From Armatimonadota bacterium (GTDB lineage: Bacteria > Armatimonadota > Zipacnadia > Zipacnadales > UBA11051), in contig DPJP01000105.1 of assembly GCA_003542955.1 (NCBI GenBank), positions 5,629 through 12,744 on the forward strand: a DNA stretch of 7,116 bases, in the 5' to 3' direction. The notes under the pieces were generated by a model that worked only from the letters and a program-made list of their open reading frames with translations, was not told the origin of the DNA and ran no database searches. The position numbers were made by a program, and so were the translations under genes. Below, in pieces: positions 1 through 7,000 of this stretch (positions are counted from its first letter, which is position 1; every line of letters begins with the position of its first letter).

Positions 1-41
1 ACTTGCAGGAACTCCCTTACCCATGTCGAAATTGTCCTCGA

Positions 42-66
42 CCGGGTGCCACCTGCACGCACCCGG
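42..66. repeat. 8-bp perfect inverted repeat, possible operator
   Basis: The half-site CCGGGTGC at 42-49 is mirrored exactly by GCACCCGG at 59-66 around a 9-base centre. It lies 45 bases upstream of the winged-helix gene. A tandem GCACGCAC in the right half lets the inner GTGC pair in two registers. No T-run follows on either strand, so an intrinsic terminator is less likely than a protein-binding site. That the winged-helix protein binds here is inference. The chance of such an arm arising randomly is raised by high GC. Confidence 0.4.
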
Positions 67-96
67 CGATGGGGTAGGGGCTGTGTGGCGGGAGCC

Positions 97-103
97 GGAA
101 GGA
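97..103 (+). promoter_or_regulatory. Ribosome binding site of the winged-helix gene
   Basis: GGAAGGA stands 7 bases before the ATG at 111. An in-frame TAG at 75-77 with no ATG or GTG in between fixes this start. Confidence 0.7.
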
Positions 104-110
104 ACGCATC

Positions 111-503
111 ATGGACGCGCGCGTGGCGGAGTTCATAACCAAGCACGCTCAGAACCTCATTGGCCTTGATGTCGCCCTGTTCTTCCAGGCCAACCCTCAG
201 ACATTCGACACCGCGGAGGGGTTGGCCCGGCGGACGCATCGCGACGTCGACCAGGTGCGGCTGGCGCTTGAGCGTCTGGCAGAGGGCCGAGTGCTCGACG
301 TCTTCTCGCGTTCGGAGGGCCGTTACCAGTGCTACGCGCTCGCGCGCGACCCCGCGGCATGGGACCTCCTCTGCTCGCTCAGCGAAGCCTACGTGGATGA
401 CCTGGACTCCCGCAAGCAGATCGTCCGGCTGCTGATGCGCAGGCGCCGTGAGGACGGCCCCAATCAGCCCGTTACCGACGGCCCGGATGGCAGCAGCAAC
501 TAG
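111..503 (+). CDS. Small winged-helix protein, putative partner of the KaiC fusion
   Basis: This is a 130-residue soluble protein with no signal peptide or membrane segment. Residues about 5-27 form a hydrophobic helix ending LFFQANP. Residues 33-60 (TAEGLARRTHRDVDQVRLAL) have the pattern of a helix-turn-helix, with DVDQVRLALERLAEGRVL as the recognition-helix region. Residues 61-78 (VLDVFSRSEGRYQCYAL) look like the two-stranded wing. A second helical stretch follows at 82-112, and the tail from 113 is Arg-rich then Gly/Pro/Asp-rich and probably disordered. The layout matches MarR/ArsR-like winged helices that detect or control transcription, but I cannot name a family. The gene ends 9 bases before the KaiC fusion gene, whose ribosome site overlaps its TAG stop, so the two are almost certainly co-transcribed and probably translationally coupled. 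The likely role is DNA-binding output or adaptor for that ATPase, which is inference. Confidence 0.85.
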   Translation: MDARVAEFITKHAQNLIGLDVALFFQANPQTFDTAEGLARRTHRDVDQVRLALERLAEGRVLDVFSRSEGRYQCYALARDPAAWDLLCSLSEAYVDDLDSRKQIVRLLMRRRREDGPNQPVTDGPDGSSN

Positions 504-508
504 AGGAG
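502..508 (+). promoter_or_regulatory. Ribosome binding site overlapping the upstream stop
   Basis: AGAGGAG lies 4 bases before the ATG at 513 and shares bases with the TAG stop at 501-503. The arrangement is typical of translational coupling. It also supports the ATG at 513, which is only a few codons before the conserved STGIEGLD motif of the KaiC domain. Confidence 0.7.
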
Positions 509-512
509 CGCT

Positions 513-3131
513 ATGAGCGAGTTGATCAGCACCGGAATCGAGGGTCTTGATGTCCTTCTCGCCGGGGGGCTCCGGCCCGGCACCTGCGCGCTCATCGAGG
601 GCCAGCCCGGCACCGGCAAGACCACTATCGGCTCGCAGTTCGTCTATGACGGCTGCAACCATGCCGAGCCCGGCATCATCGTCACCTTCGAGGAGTTCCC
701 CGAGCAGATCTACGCCGATGTCGCCAAGTTCGGCTGGGACCTGCGCGAGCTTGAGCAGCGCGGCCTGCTCAAAGTCATCTGCACCTCGCCGGATGTTTTC
801 CTCGAGGAACTCAGCAGCGCCGACGGCATCATCGACGCCATGATCCGCGAGATGGGCGCCAGGCGCATCCTCGTCGACAGCGTCTCGCACCTCCTGCAGG
901 TCGCTGAGACGCCGAAGGAGCTGCGCTCGCAGGTCTACGGGATGTTCAACGGGCTCAAGCGCGCCGGCCTGACATCCATGCTCACCAAGGAGATCTCAGG
1001 TCCCGATTCCGTCGGCGCCGCCTTCGAGGAGTACATGGCAGACACCGTCATCAACCTTGTCTTCGAGATCGGCGCGGATTACTACCGCCGCCGCTACATC
1101 GAAGTGCTCAAGTGCCGCGGGCAGAACCACTTCTACGGAAAGCACACGCTCAAGCTCGGCTCGCATGGGGCGGAGGTCTATCCGCGGCGCGCAGATCGGC
1201 CCGCGTGCATGCACCAGCCCGGTCCGCCGCTGAGCACCGGCATCGACGGGCTCGACGACATGCTCGCCGGCGGCATCAAGCGCGGCCAGGCAATCCTCGT
1301 CGCCGGCAGCGCCGGCGTCGGCAAAACCTCCCTCGGCCTGTCGTTCGCCTGCGCGGGGGCAGCCGCGGGCGAACCCGGTGTCTACGTGTCCTTCCAGGAG
1401 CCGCCCGATGCGCTCGCCGTGCTCGCCGAGGGCTTCGGCATGCCCGCGGAGCGCCTCCAGCGGGAGAACAAGCTCAGCTTCATGCACTTCCCGCCCGTCC
1501 ACTTGCGGACCGACGAACTGATGGCCCAGCTCGAGCGCCGCGTCACCGAGATCGGCGCCCAACGCGTCGTCATCGACAGCATCACCGACCTCGCCCTCGC
1601 CGGCCAGGATACCAGGCGCCTGCGCGAGACCGTCTACATTCTCTGCAGCATGCTCAAGCAGCACTGCGTCACCAGCATGCTCATCTCCGAGGTGCCCGAG
1701 TTGTTCGGGCAGTCATACGTCACCAGCGAGCATATCTCGATCATCGCCGACGGCGTCATCCTGATGAAGTACGTCGAGATGGAGAGCGAGATACAGCGCG
1801 CCATATCGGTGCTGAAGATGCGCGGGTCGGACCACGACAAGGGCATCCGCCGCTTCACCATCGACGGCAGCGGCGTGCATGTCCACAGCCGCTTCGAGGG
1901 TACCGAAGGCCTGATGGCCGGCCGCACGCGGCCGGTGTCGATCACGCTCTCGGTCCGCAGCTTCACCGAGATCGACGAGCACCACAACCAGGAGTTGCTC
2001 ACCCGTTTTGCGCAGGTCCACCCGCGGGTGGCGCCAGTTAGCGTCAGCCTGCCGTACAATCCTGACGAGGCGCGCACCACCGTCGAGGGCGCATTGGCCG
2101 CGGAGACCAGTGAGCTTGCGGTGGCCCCGCTGTGCCTCTACTGGATGCCTGAGATGCTCGAGTCCGGACGGCTGATCCCCCTTGATCACCTGCTGGCAGA
2201 TGATGAGCTCGCCGAGCACATTCCCGAGCTGCTGGAAGCCGGCAGGCATGACGGCCGCCTCTACGCCATTCCGGCGCTTGCAGCCTGTGGCGTGCTGCTC
2301 TACCGCAAGGACCTGCTCGAGGAGTTCGGCTTTGACGGGCCGCCAGGCACATGGGATGAACTCATCACCCAGGCCCGCACCATTGTCGAAGGAAGCAAGG
2401 AGGAGGAGCTGATCGGCTACCAGTTCCCCGCCTACATGTACGAGGGACTCACCACGAGCTTCCTGCAGAACCTCTGGAGCAACGATGGGGACATCGTGAC
2501 CGAGGACGGGCAACTCGGCCTGCAACCCGAGCAGACGCTCGAGGCGCTCACCTTCATGCGCGACCTGATCCATGTGCACGGGCTGGTGCCGCAGAACATG
2601 GTCTCCGCCGCGCACGGTCTCGAGCCGCAGCGCGATTTCATCGAGGGCCGTACGGTGTTCCTGACGCTGTTGCCCTCCGTGGCGCAGGCCGCCCAGCAGC
2701 TCGAGTCGCCGGTCCGCGGCAAGATCGGCATCACCGGCCCGCCGATGGGCCCGCACGGCACCCAGAGCCGCACGTTCCTGAGCGGCTGGTCGTATGGCGT
2801 GCCCGTGGGCGCGCGTGCTCCCGAGACCGCCCGCCAGTTCATCCGCTTCATGACCGACCCGCAGGTGCAGAAGGAGCGCGCGCTCCGTGGCGGCCCGCTG
2901 CCGACGATCGAGCGGCTCTACTCCGACCCCGAGGTGCTGGCCTTCAACCCCGACTACCAGCACATCCGCGGGATGCTCCGCACCGCCCGCCGCCGCGCGG
3001 ATATCCCCAGCTACCCGCAGGTCAGCAAGCTCATCCAGCGGCACCTGTATTCGCTGCTGAGGGCCGAGACCTCGCCGGAGCAGTGCCTGGAGGCTCTCCG
3101 TAGCGGGGTAGCCGAAATCACGGGGCGGTGA
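513..3131 (+). CDS. Double KaiC-like ATPase fused to a solute-binding domain
   Basis: This 872-residue protein has three parts. KaiC domain 1 (about 3-228) begins STGIEGLDVLLAGGL, has Walker A GQPGTGKTT at 30-38, the catalytic pair E60-E61 (TFEEFP), Walker B RRILVDS with D122, and the family's closing LKCRGQNH strand at 199-206. KaiC domain 2 (about 239-465) has STGIDGLDDMLAGG, Walker A GSAGVGKTS at 265-273, Walker B RVVIDS with D355, and LKMRGSDHDKGIRRF at 434-448. From about 475 a full-length family 1 ABC solute-binding domain runs to the end. It shows LPLDHL-like and DGRLYAIP (580-587) motifs, GVLLYRKDLLEEFGF (593-607), TWDELI (613-618), LWSNDGD (654-660) and SGWSYGVP (757-764). Family 1 proteins bind sugars outside the membrane; here there is no signal peptide, lipobox or membrane segment, so the domain should be cytoplasmic. 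The KaiC family forms ATP-driven hexamers, so six binding domains per ring are possible. In domain 2 the usual Glu pair is Q295-E296. The reading frame is unbroken across the junction. The role as an intracellular solute-responsive ATPase is inference; the domain calls are firm. Confidence 0.93.
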   Translation: MSELISTGIEGLDVLLAGGLRPGTCALIEGQPGTGKTTIGSQFVYDGCNHAEPGIIVTFEEFPEQIYADVAKFGWDLRELEQRGLLKVICTSPDVFLEELSSADGIIDAMIREMGARRILVDSVSHLLQVAETPKELRSQVYGMFNGLKRAGLTSMLTKEISGPDSVGAAFEEYMADTVINLVFEIGADYYRRRYIEVLKCRGQNHFYGKHTLKLGSHGAEVYPRRADRPACMHQPGPPLSTGIDGLDDMLAGGIKRGQAILVAGSAGVGKTSLGLSFACAGAAAGEPGVYVSFQEPPDALAVLAEGFGMPAERLQRENKLSFMHFPPVHLRTDELMAQLERRVTEIGAQRVVIDSITDLALAGQDTRRLRETVYILCSMLKQHCVTSMLISEVPELFGQSYVTSEHISIIADGVILMKYVEMESEIQRAISVLKMRGSDHDKGIRRFTIDGSGVHVHSRFEGTEGLMAGRTRPVSITLSVRSFTEIDEHHNQELLTRFAQVHPRVAPVSVSLPYNPDEARTTVEGALAAETSELAVAPLCLYWMPEMLESGRLIPLDHLLADDELAEHIPELLEAGRHDGRLYAIPALAACGVLLYRKDLLEEFGFDGPPGTWDELITQARTIVEGSKEEELIGYQFPAYMYEGLTTSFLQNLWSNDGDIVTEDGQLGLQPEQTLEALTFMRDLIHVHGLVPQNMVSAAHGLEPQRDFIEGRTVFLTLLPSVAQAAQQLESPVRGKIGITGPPMGPHGTQSRTFLSGWSYGVPVGARAPETARQFIRFMTDPQVQKERALRGGPLPTIERLYSDPEVLAFNPDYQHIRGMLRTARRRADIPSYPQVSKLIQRHLYSLLRAETSPEQCLEALRSGVAEITGR

Positions 3132-3180
3132 TCAGAGGGGCGGGTCTTGCCGGCTGCGGGGGCGGAGCTTGGATCTCCGG

Positions 3181-3228
3181 TCCTCAGAGACTCCGCGCGC
3201 ATGCTTACGCGATGAGAGGGACTGAGGA
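3181..3228. terminator. Imperfect hairpin between convergent genes
   Basis: The arms TCCTCAG (3181-3187) and CTGAGGA (3222-3228) pair perfectly. Within them CTC/GAG (3191-3193, 3214-3216) and CGCG/CGCG (3194-3197, 3208-3211) can also pair, giving an interrupted long stem. It sits directly beside the hepT stop codon (3229-3231) and 49 bases after the KaiC fusion stop. A smaller stem, CGGAG/CTCCG, lies at 3163-3179. No T-run follows on either strand, so a bidirectional terminator is a suggestion only. Confidence 0.35.
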
Positions 3229-3582
3229 TTACAGACCTGACCCCGCCCGTCGTAGCAGCGCCTCCACTTGCTCATACAGCACAGGCAGGTGTGTCTCGAT
3301 CACGCCCCAGACCAGGTCGTGATCGACCAGGTCGTAGCCATGGATGAGGATGTTGCGGAAGGCGACAATGCGTGGGCTGTGCTGGATGCTCGCCGCCAGG
3401 GCCGGGTCACGTCGAGCCAGCCGATTGAGGGCCTCCCCGATTATCTCGAATTGGCGCTCCACGGCGGAGCGCAGAAGCGCATCGGCCGTGTAGTCGGCGA
3501 GCGTCTTCCCCTCGACGAAGCTGGTTATCAGGCCTGCGGCGCGACGGACATCCTCCAGGAGCTTCAGGCTTTCAAGCGGCAT
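3229..3582 (-). CDS. hepT: HepT-like HEPN toxin (DUF86 family)
   Basis: The protein has 117 residues and is all-helical. The HEPN signature RX4HXY is present as R76-NILI-H81-G-Y83 in the stretch RNILIHGYDLVD, followed by the usual helix ending in VLYEQVEALL. Upstream, VERQFEIIGEALNRL (41-55) matches the conserved helix of the DUF86 group. HepT proteins act as RNases in a type VII toxin-antitoxin system, with R and H in the active site. In the characterised Shewanella pair the partner MntA adds AMP to the motif Tyr (Y83 here) and so silences the toxin. The ATG at 3582 is chosen because MPLESL begins the domain and a TGAGGT site (3588-3593) lies 5 bases upstream. A longer in-frame version starting at 3633 would add 17 unrelated residues overlapping mntA. 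The gene overlaps the mntA end by 11 bases, implying coupled translation. It ends convergent to the KaiC fusion gene. Identification is strong; toxicity in this host is inferred. Confidence 0.9.
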   Translation of the reverse strand: MPLESLKLLEDVRRAAGLITSFVEGKTLADYTADALLRSAVERQFEIIGEALNRLARRDPALAASIQHSPRIVAFRNILIHGYDLVDHDLVWGVIETHLPVLYEQVEALLRRAGSGL

Positions 3583-3880
3583 AGAGCACCTCACGACTGC
3601 CCTCGATGGCCTTGAGGAAGTAGGGGTTCGCAACGGCGCGGATCATGACGAGGTCAACGGAGCGCCCGAGCAGGGCCTGGAGGGCTTCCAGCAGACCAAA
3701 ATAGGCCTCCGCAACCTCGCCGGGGGAGAGGGGGTGGAAGTCGACCAGGAAGTCAAAATCACTGCCCCCAGGATCGAAAGCTCCTGTCGCTGCCGAGCCG
3801 AAGACCTCCAGACTGCGCACATGGTGACGCCGACAGAGCGCGGCAATTTCCGCCCGCTTGCCTTCCAGTGCTGCTATCAT
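3572..3880 (-). CDS. mntA: MntA-like minimal nucleotidyltransferase antitoxin
   Basis: The protein has 102 residues. It carries the DNA polymerase beta-type signature G28-S29, then 11 residues, then D41-F-D43 (SDFDFLVDF). A third acidic residue, D76, lies in the strand RSVDLVMI. These are the metal- and ATP-binding positions of the MNT family. MntA antitoxins transfer AMP from ATP to a Tyr of the partner HepT, and the HepT gene directly follows, overlapping by 11 bases. The antitoxin is therefore first in this operon. The ATG at 3880 has TGAGGG (3888-3893) 7 bases upstream. A GTG at 3982 would extend the frame by 34 residues of non-homologous sequence and has no ribosome site. The tail after D76 (NPYFLKAIEGSREVLYA) is the usual C-terminal helix of the family. 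All catalytic positions are intact, so the pair looks functional. Confidence 0.9.
   Translation of the reverse strand: MIAALEGKRAEIAALCRRHHVRSLEVFGSAATGAFDPGGSDFDFLVDFHPLSPGEVAEAYFGLLEALQALLGRSVDLVMIRAVANPYFLKAIEGSREVLYAA
3588..3593 (-). promoter_or_regulatory. Ribosome binding site of hepT inside mntA
   Basis: On the minus strand, TGAGGT lies 5 bases before the hepT ATG and within the last codons of mntA. It decides the 3582 start over the upstream alternative at 3633. Confidence 0.6.
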
Positions 3881-3887
3881 CTGACAT

Positions 3888-3893
3888 CCCTCA
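3888..3893 (-). promoter_or_regulatory. Ribosome binding site of mntA
   Basis: On the minus strand, TGAGGG lies 7 bases before the ATG at 3880. It decides this start over the GTG at 3982. Confidence 0.65.
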
Positions 3894-4004
3894 CCACGCG
3901 CACGCTCGATGCTCCCATGCTGATCGGGTATCCCGGCCACCGCTTCTCCGGGTAACGACAGGAACGTCCAGCATACTACCACAGAGAATCGTCTCCCCGC
4001 CAGT

Positions 4005-4019
4005 GGAGGTGACCCCTCC
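4005..4019 (-). terminator. Short hairpin after the lyase gene
   Basis: GGAGG (4005-4009) and CCTCC (4015-4019) pair perfectly around 5 bases, 12 bases past the lyase stop. The minus strand has no T-run after the stem, so it is at best a weak terminator. The 150-base spacer (3881-4030) must also hold the mntA promoter, but I see no convincing -35/-10 pair. Confidence 0.3.
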
Positions 4020-4030
4020 GAGTCTCGGCC

Positions 4031-7000
4031 TCAGTCCCACTCAACCCTCACCTCGTGCCTCCCCGCCTCAGCCGTGAACGGTCCGTCAACCGCCCTGCCG
4101 TCGACGAAGAGCCGCCAGCCCTCGGGCCTCATGCCCTCCGGCAGCGTGAGATCGACCTCAGTCTCGGCTTCACACTGCAGCAGGCCCCGTCCCGCACCGG
4201 CCTCCGTCCACCATGCAACGCTGACCGGCCTTGATGCTTTCAGCATCGGCAAGTCAACGGAGAAGATGTGTGTGGCCGAGATTGCAGCGACGATGTCGTC
4301 ACCGGGATTCCCAGTCTCAGTGCCCAATATCGCGAGCATATCCCCGTCCGACGTCATCCCGTTGAGGTCCAGATCACCCTCACCGGTCCGCATCAGCACG
4401 CCTCCGCCGCCCAGCAGACCCGAGGACACAAAGCCGACCCCCGCGGGCGTCACCAGCCTGCGTACGCGCTCATCCGACAGCGGGGACGCGCCGAGGTCGG
4501 CGGCCGCGTCGGCGAGGCGTTTGGGGTCGATGGTAGCCTTGCCGTGGCTGAGCCACTGCACCATGTTGCCGAGGAAGCGCCCTGCATGCTCCCATGCCTT
4601 GAACTGCTCGCCGGTGCCGAATGCCCACAGCGCACCGAAGCTCATCACGCGGCCCTCACCCACATCCCATGCGGCGATGAAGGGGACACCTGCGGCCACG
4701 GCCGGATCGACTGAGAGAACCTGCGTGGCGCCCTCTTTCAGCCGCACATCATGATAGGCGCCGTATGCGCTGCCGAAGGCCGGCCACTGCGCCGGCAGAC
4801 CTGCCAGCAGCGGGTGATCCCGGGCCGTGACGGCCGGGCGCTGGGTCACATTCACCACGTTGTCATCGCTCCTGCTAATCTGGACGGGGAGCAGCTCCGC
4901 AAGCGGGGTCTTCTCGAAGCCGCCCGCGCCGAACGAGTTCGTCCCCCCGACCATCACCAGGCCGCCGCCCCCACGGACGTATGCCGCCAATGCGTTCATC
5001 TGCGCACTCGTCATGCCGGCGTTCTTGCCACTGAGCGGCACCAGCAGCACTGCGCTGTACGCCGCAAGCGAGGCCGGACTGTCAGGCACCTGCGCGACGC
5101 GCTTCTCATCAACCCAATCGACCTCGAAGCCCTGGGTGCGGATCGTTTGGGCAATGAAGTGGTACTGATTGGACTCTTCGGACATGATGAGCAGCACGCG
5201 CGGGCGGTTCTCAACGGCTTGCCGCGCTTCGGCGAAGGGCATCGCGTACAGCGGCTCCGCGTGCCCGGTGTCACCGCACAGCATCACGGTCAGGTACTGC
5301 ACGCTCTCGGCCGGGGCGGGGGGCTTCACCGACACGTGGAAGTCCTCGCCCTCGGCCTGTCCCCCCGTGACGCTCGCGGCCTCCGGCAGCAGCCACCGCG
5401 TCGCGAGTTGCGCGCGGGTGTTGGCAACGCGCATGCCGTCCTCGCCCAGTGATGTCGACTGCTCATCCAGCGGATGGCACCGCCACTCATACGTCCGCTC
5501 AGCCTCCGCCTGCACGTCATCGAGCATCACCAGCAGGTCGGGCTTGATGAATAGCACCCTGCGCTGCAGGCGCTTGACGAAATCCGGATACGTCCCGGTG
5601 GCGTCGAGATTGAGGTAGTCCACAGCCTCGGAGGTGAAGAAGTCATTGATGTGGCCCGTGTGGTCATAGCCGGGGAGCTGGTCCAGATCATCCACCAGGA
5701 CCACGTTGCTGCCGTGCGAGTTGGCGCGGTACGACTGCCAGCGCCTGGCGCTGAAGTAGTCGTGGTCATACTTCTGGGCGCCGTGGTCGACGATGAGCCT
5801 GTCGCCGCGCGAGTTGATGACGAAGTTGCCGCACTCGAGCATCCCGTGGTTCTCGCCGTTATTCCCGCCGCGGATGCCGAAGATGGTCGCATCGCGGTCC
5901 CAGCCGCTGCGGAGTGCCGCCCAGTCGATACCGCGGAAGTGCTTCGACTGCGGGATGTCGCTCGGCTCCTTCGCGACGAGGTGGGGCGTGTCCCACAACA
6001 GGTCGAGCGTGCCGCTGCCGGGGGAGTTGCGGTAGTACCACACCGCGTACGGGTTGCCGATCTGTCGGCCGATCTGCAGCGTGAGGCGCGGATCGGGTCG
6101 GCCGTAGCCGCAATCCGCGAAGTTGATCGTCCCCGCCGGTGGGCAATGCATGTAGAGGGGGAACTGCCAGGTCGCCTGGAGGAACGGGTGCTCGAACAGG
6201 TCGACCTCGCCGCCGGTGAACACCTGCAACGCCTCGGCATACAGTGCTGCATGGCCGACGCCGTATCCCCAGTAGCCGGTCCCCTCGGAGTAGCCGCCGT
6301 CACTGCCGCCCCAGCCGAGGAAGCGTACGACCGGCGGATAGGCCTCCGCAAGCACACTGATCGCGTTCGGGTTCTCGCCGAGCAGGGCAATGGCCGCCAG
6401 CCCTCCGCCGCCGCAGCATACGGCCGTCCAGTTGTAGCGCGGGCTGCGATACCACCACACACCACCCCGCACGGCCTCCAGCCATGCCGAGAGGCCGATG
6501 CCGATCGTCTCCCGGCACTCCCGGCGCTCCGCCTCGGTCATTCCGTTGTACGCCCAGTCGTAGGCGACTCCGAAATGCCGGAGCGCGCCCGCGGTGCCGA
6601 GGTCGGCAAGCAGCCCCGCGTGGAACTCATAGACCCACGTCGACCAGCCCTTCGCGGCATTGATGACGCGCGCGGCCTGGTGGGCGTACTGCTCGTCACC
6701 AGTGAGCAGGTATGCCATCGCCAGCGTTTCGGCCCGCGGCGGCAGCACGCGTCCCTTCTCGACACTGGCCGTCTCCTCCGCCGGGAAGCCGCCGGAGTAG
6801 GTCTTGATTACGCCGTCCGCGCTCTTGATGATCGCGGCGGCGATGGCCGCGGAGCGCTCACTCTCCTTCACCCGTCGCAGCATGTCCGTAAGCAACTGCT
6901 CATTGAGCATCACTCGCGGATGCGGCGGCACCGCAAACGAAGCGAAGTAGGTGGTCCCCAGCGGCAGCGAGAGGCCGGGCGAGCCGTCCGCCTCGCGCCC

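Noticed and set aside
25..42. GTCGA/TCGAC inverted repeat at 25-29 and 38-42
   Set aside because: With only five base pairs, it is expected by chance in this composition; the neighbouring 8-bp repeat is stronger.
996..1664. 222-codon minus-strand frame opposite KaiC domains
   Set aside because: It is a mirror frame of the KaiC coding sequence, with no motif or ribosome site.
1112..2041. 309-codon plus-strand frame inside the KaiC fusion
   Set aside because: It is Arg/Ala/His-rich low-complexity translation in a shifted frame of a real gene.
1713..3044. 443-codon open frame on the minus strand opposite the KaiC fusion
   Set aside because: It is antisense to well-supported domains, its composition is Glu/Leu/Gly/His-rich as expected of a mirror frame in high-GC DNA, and no family motif is seen.
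3128..3322. Small plus-strand frame overlapping the end of the KaiC fusion
   Set aside because: It starts in a four-base overlap with the KaiC fusion stop, but the sequence is Gly/Arg/Ser-rich without motif and runs antisense into hepT.
3268..3615. 115-codon plus-strand frame opposite hepT/mntA
   Set aside because: It is antisense to the HEPN and MNT motifs, which are unmistakable on the minus strand.
3970..3975. TATGCT on the minus strand as a -10 box for mntA
   Set aside because: No acceptable -35 hexamer lies 16-18 bases upstream, so it cannot be supported.
3881..3982. Longer mntA form starting at the GTG at 3982
   Set aside because: The added 34 residues resemble no MNT N-terminus, and a good ribosome site precedes the internal ATG at 3880.
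4074..5452. Two long plus-strand frames (4074-4754, 4751-5452) opposite the lyase
   Set aside because: They are Ser/Pro/Arg-rich and Arg/His/Leu-rich shadows of the lyase frame; the ATG overlap at 4751-4754 is coincidental.
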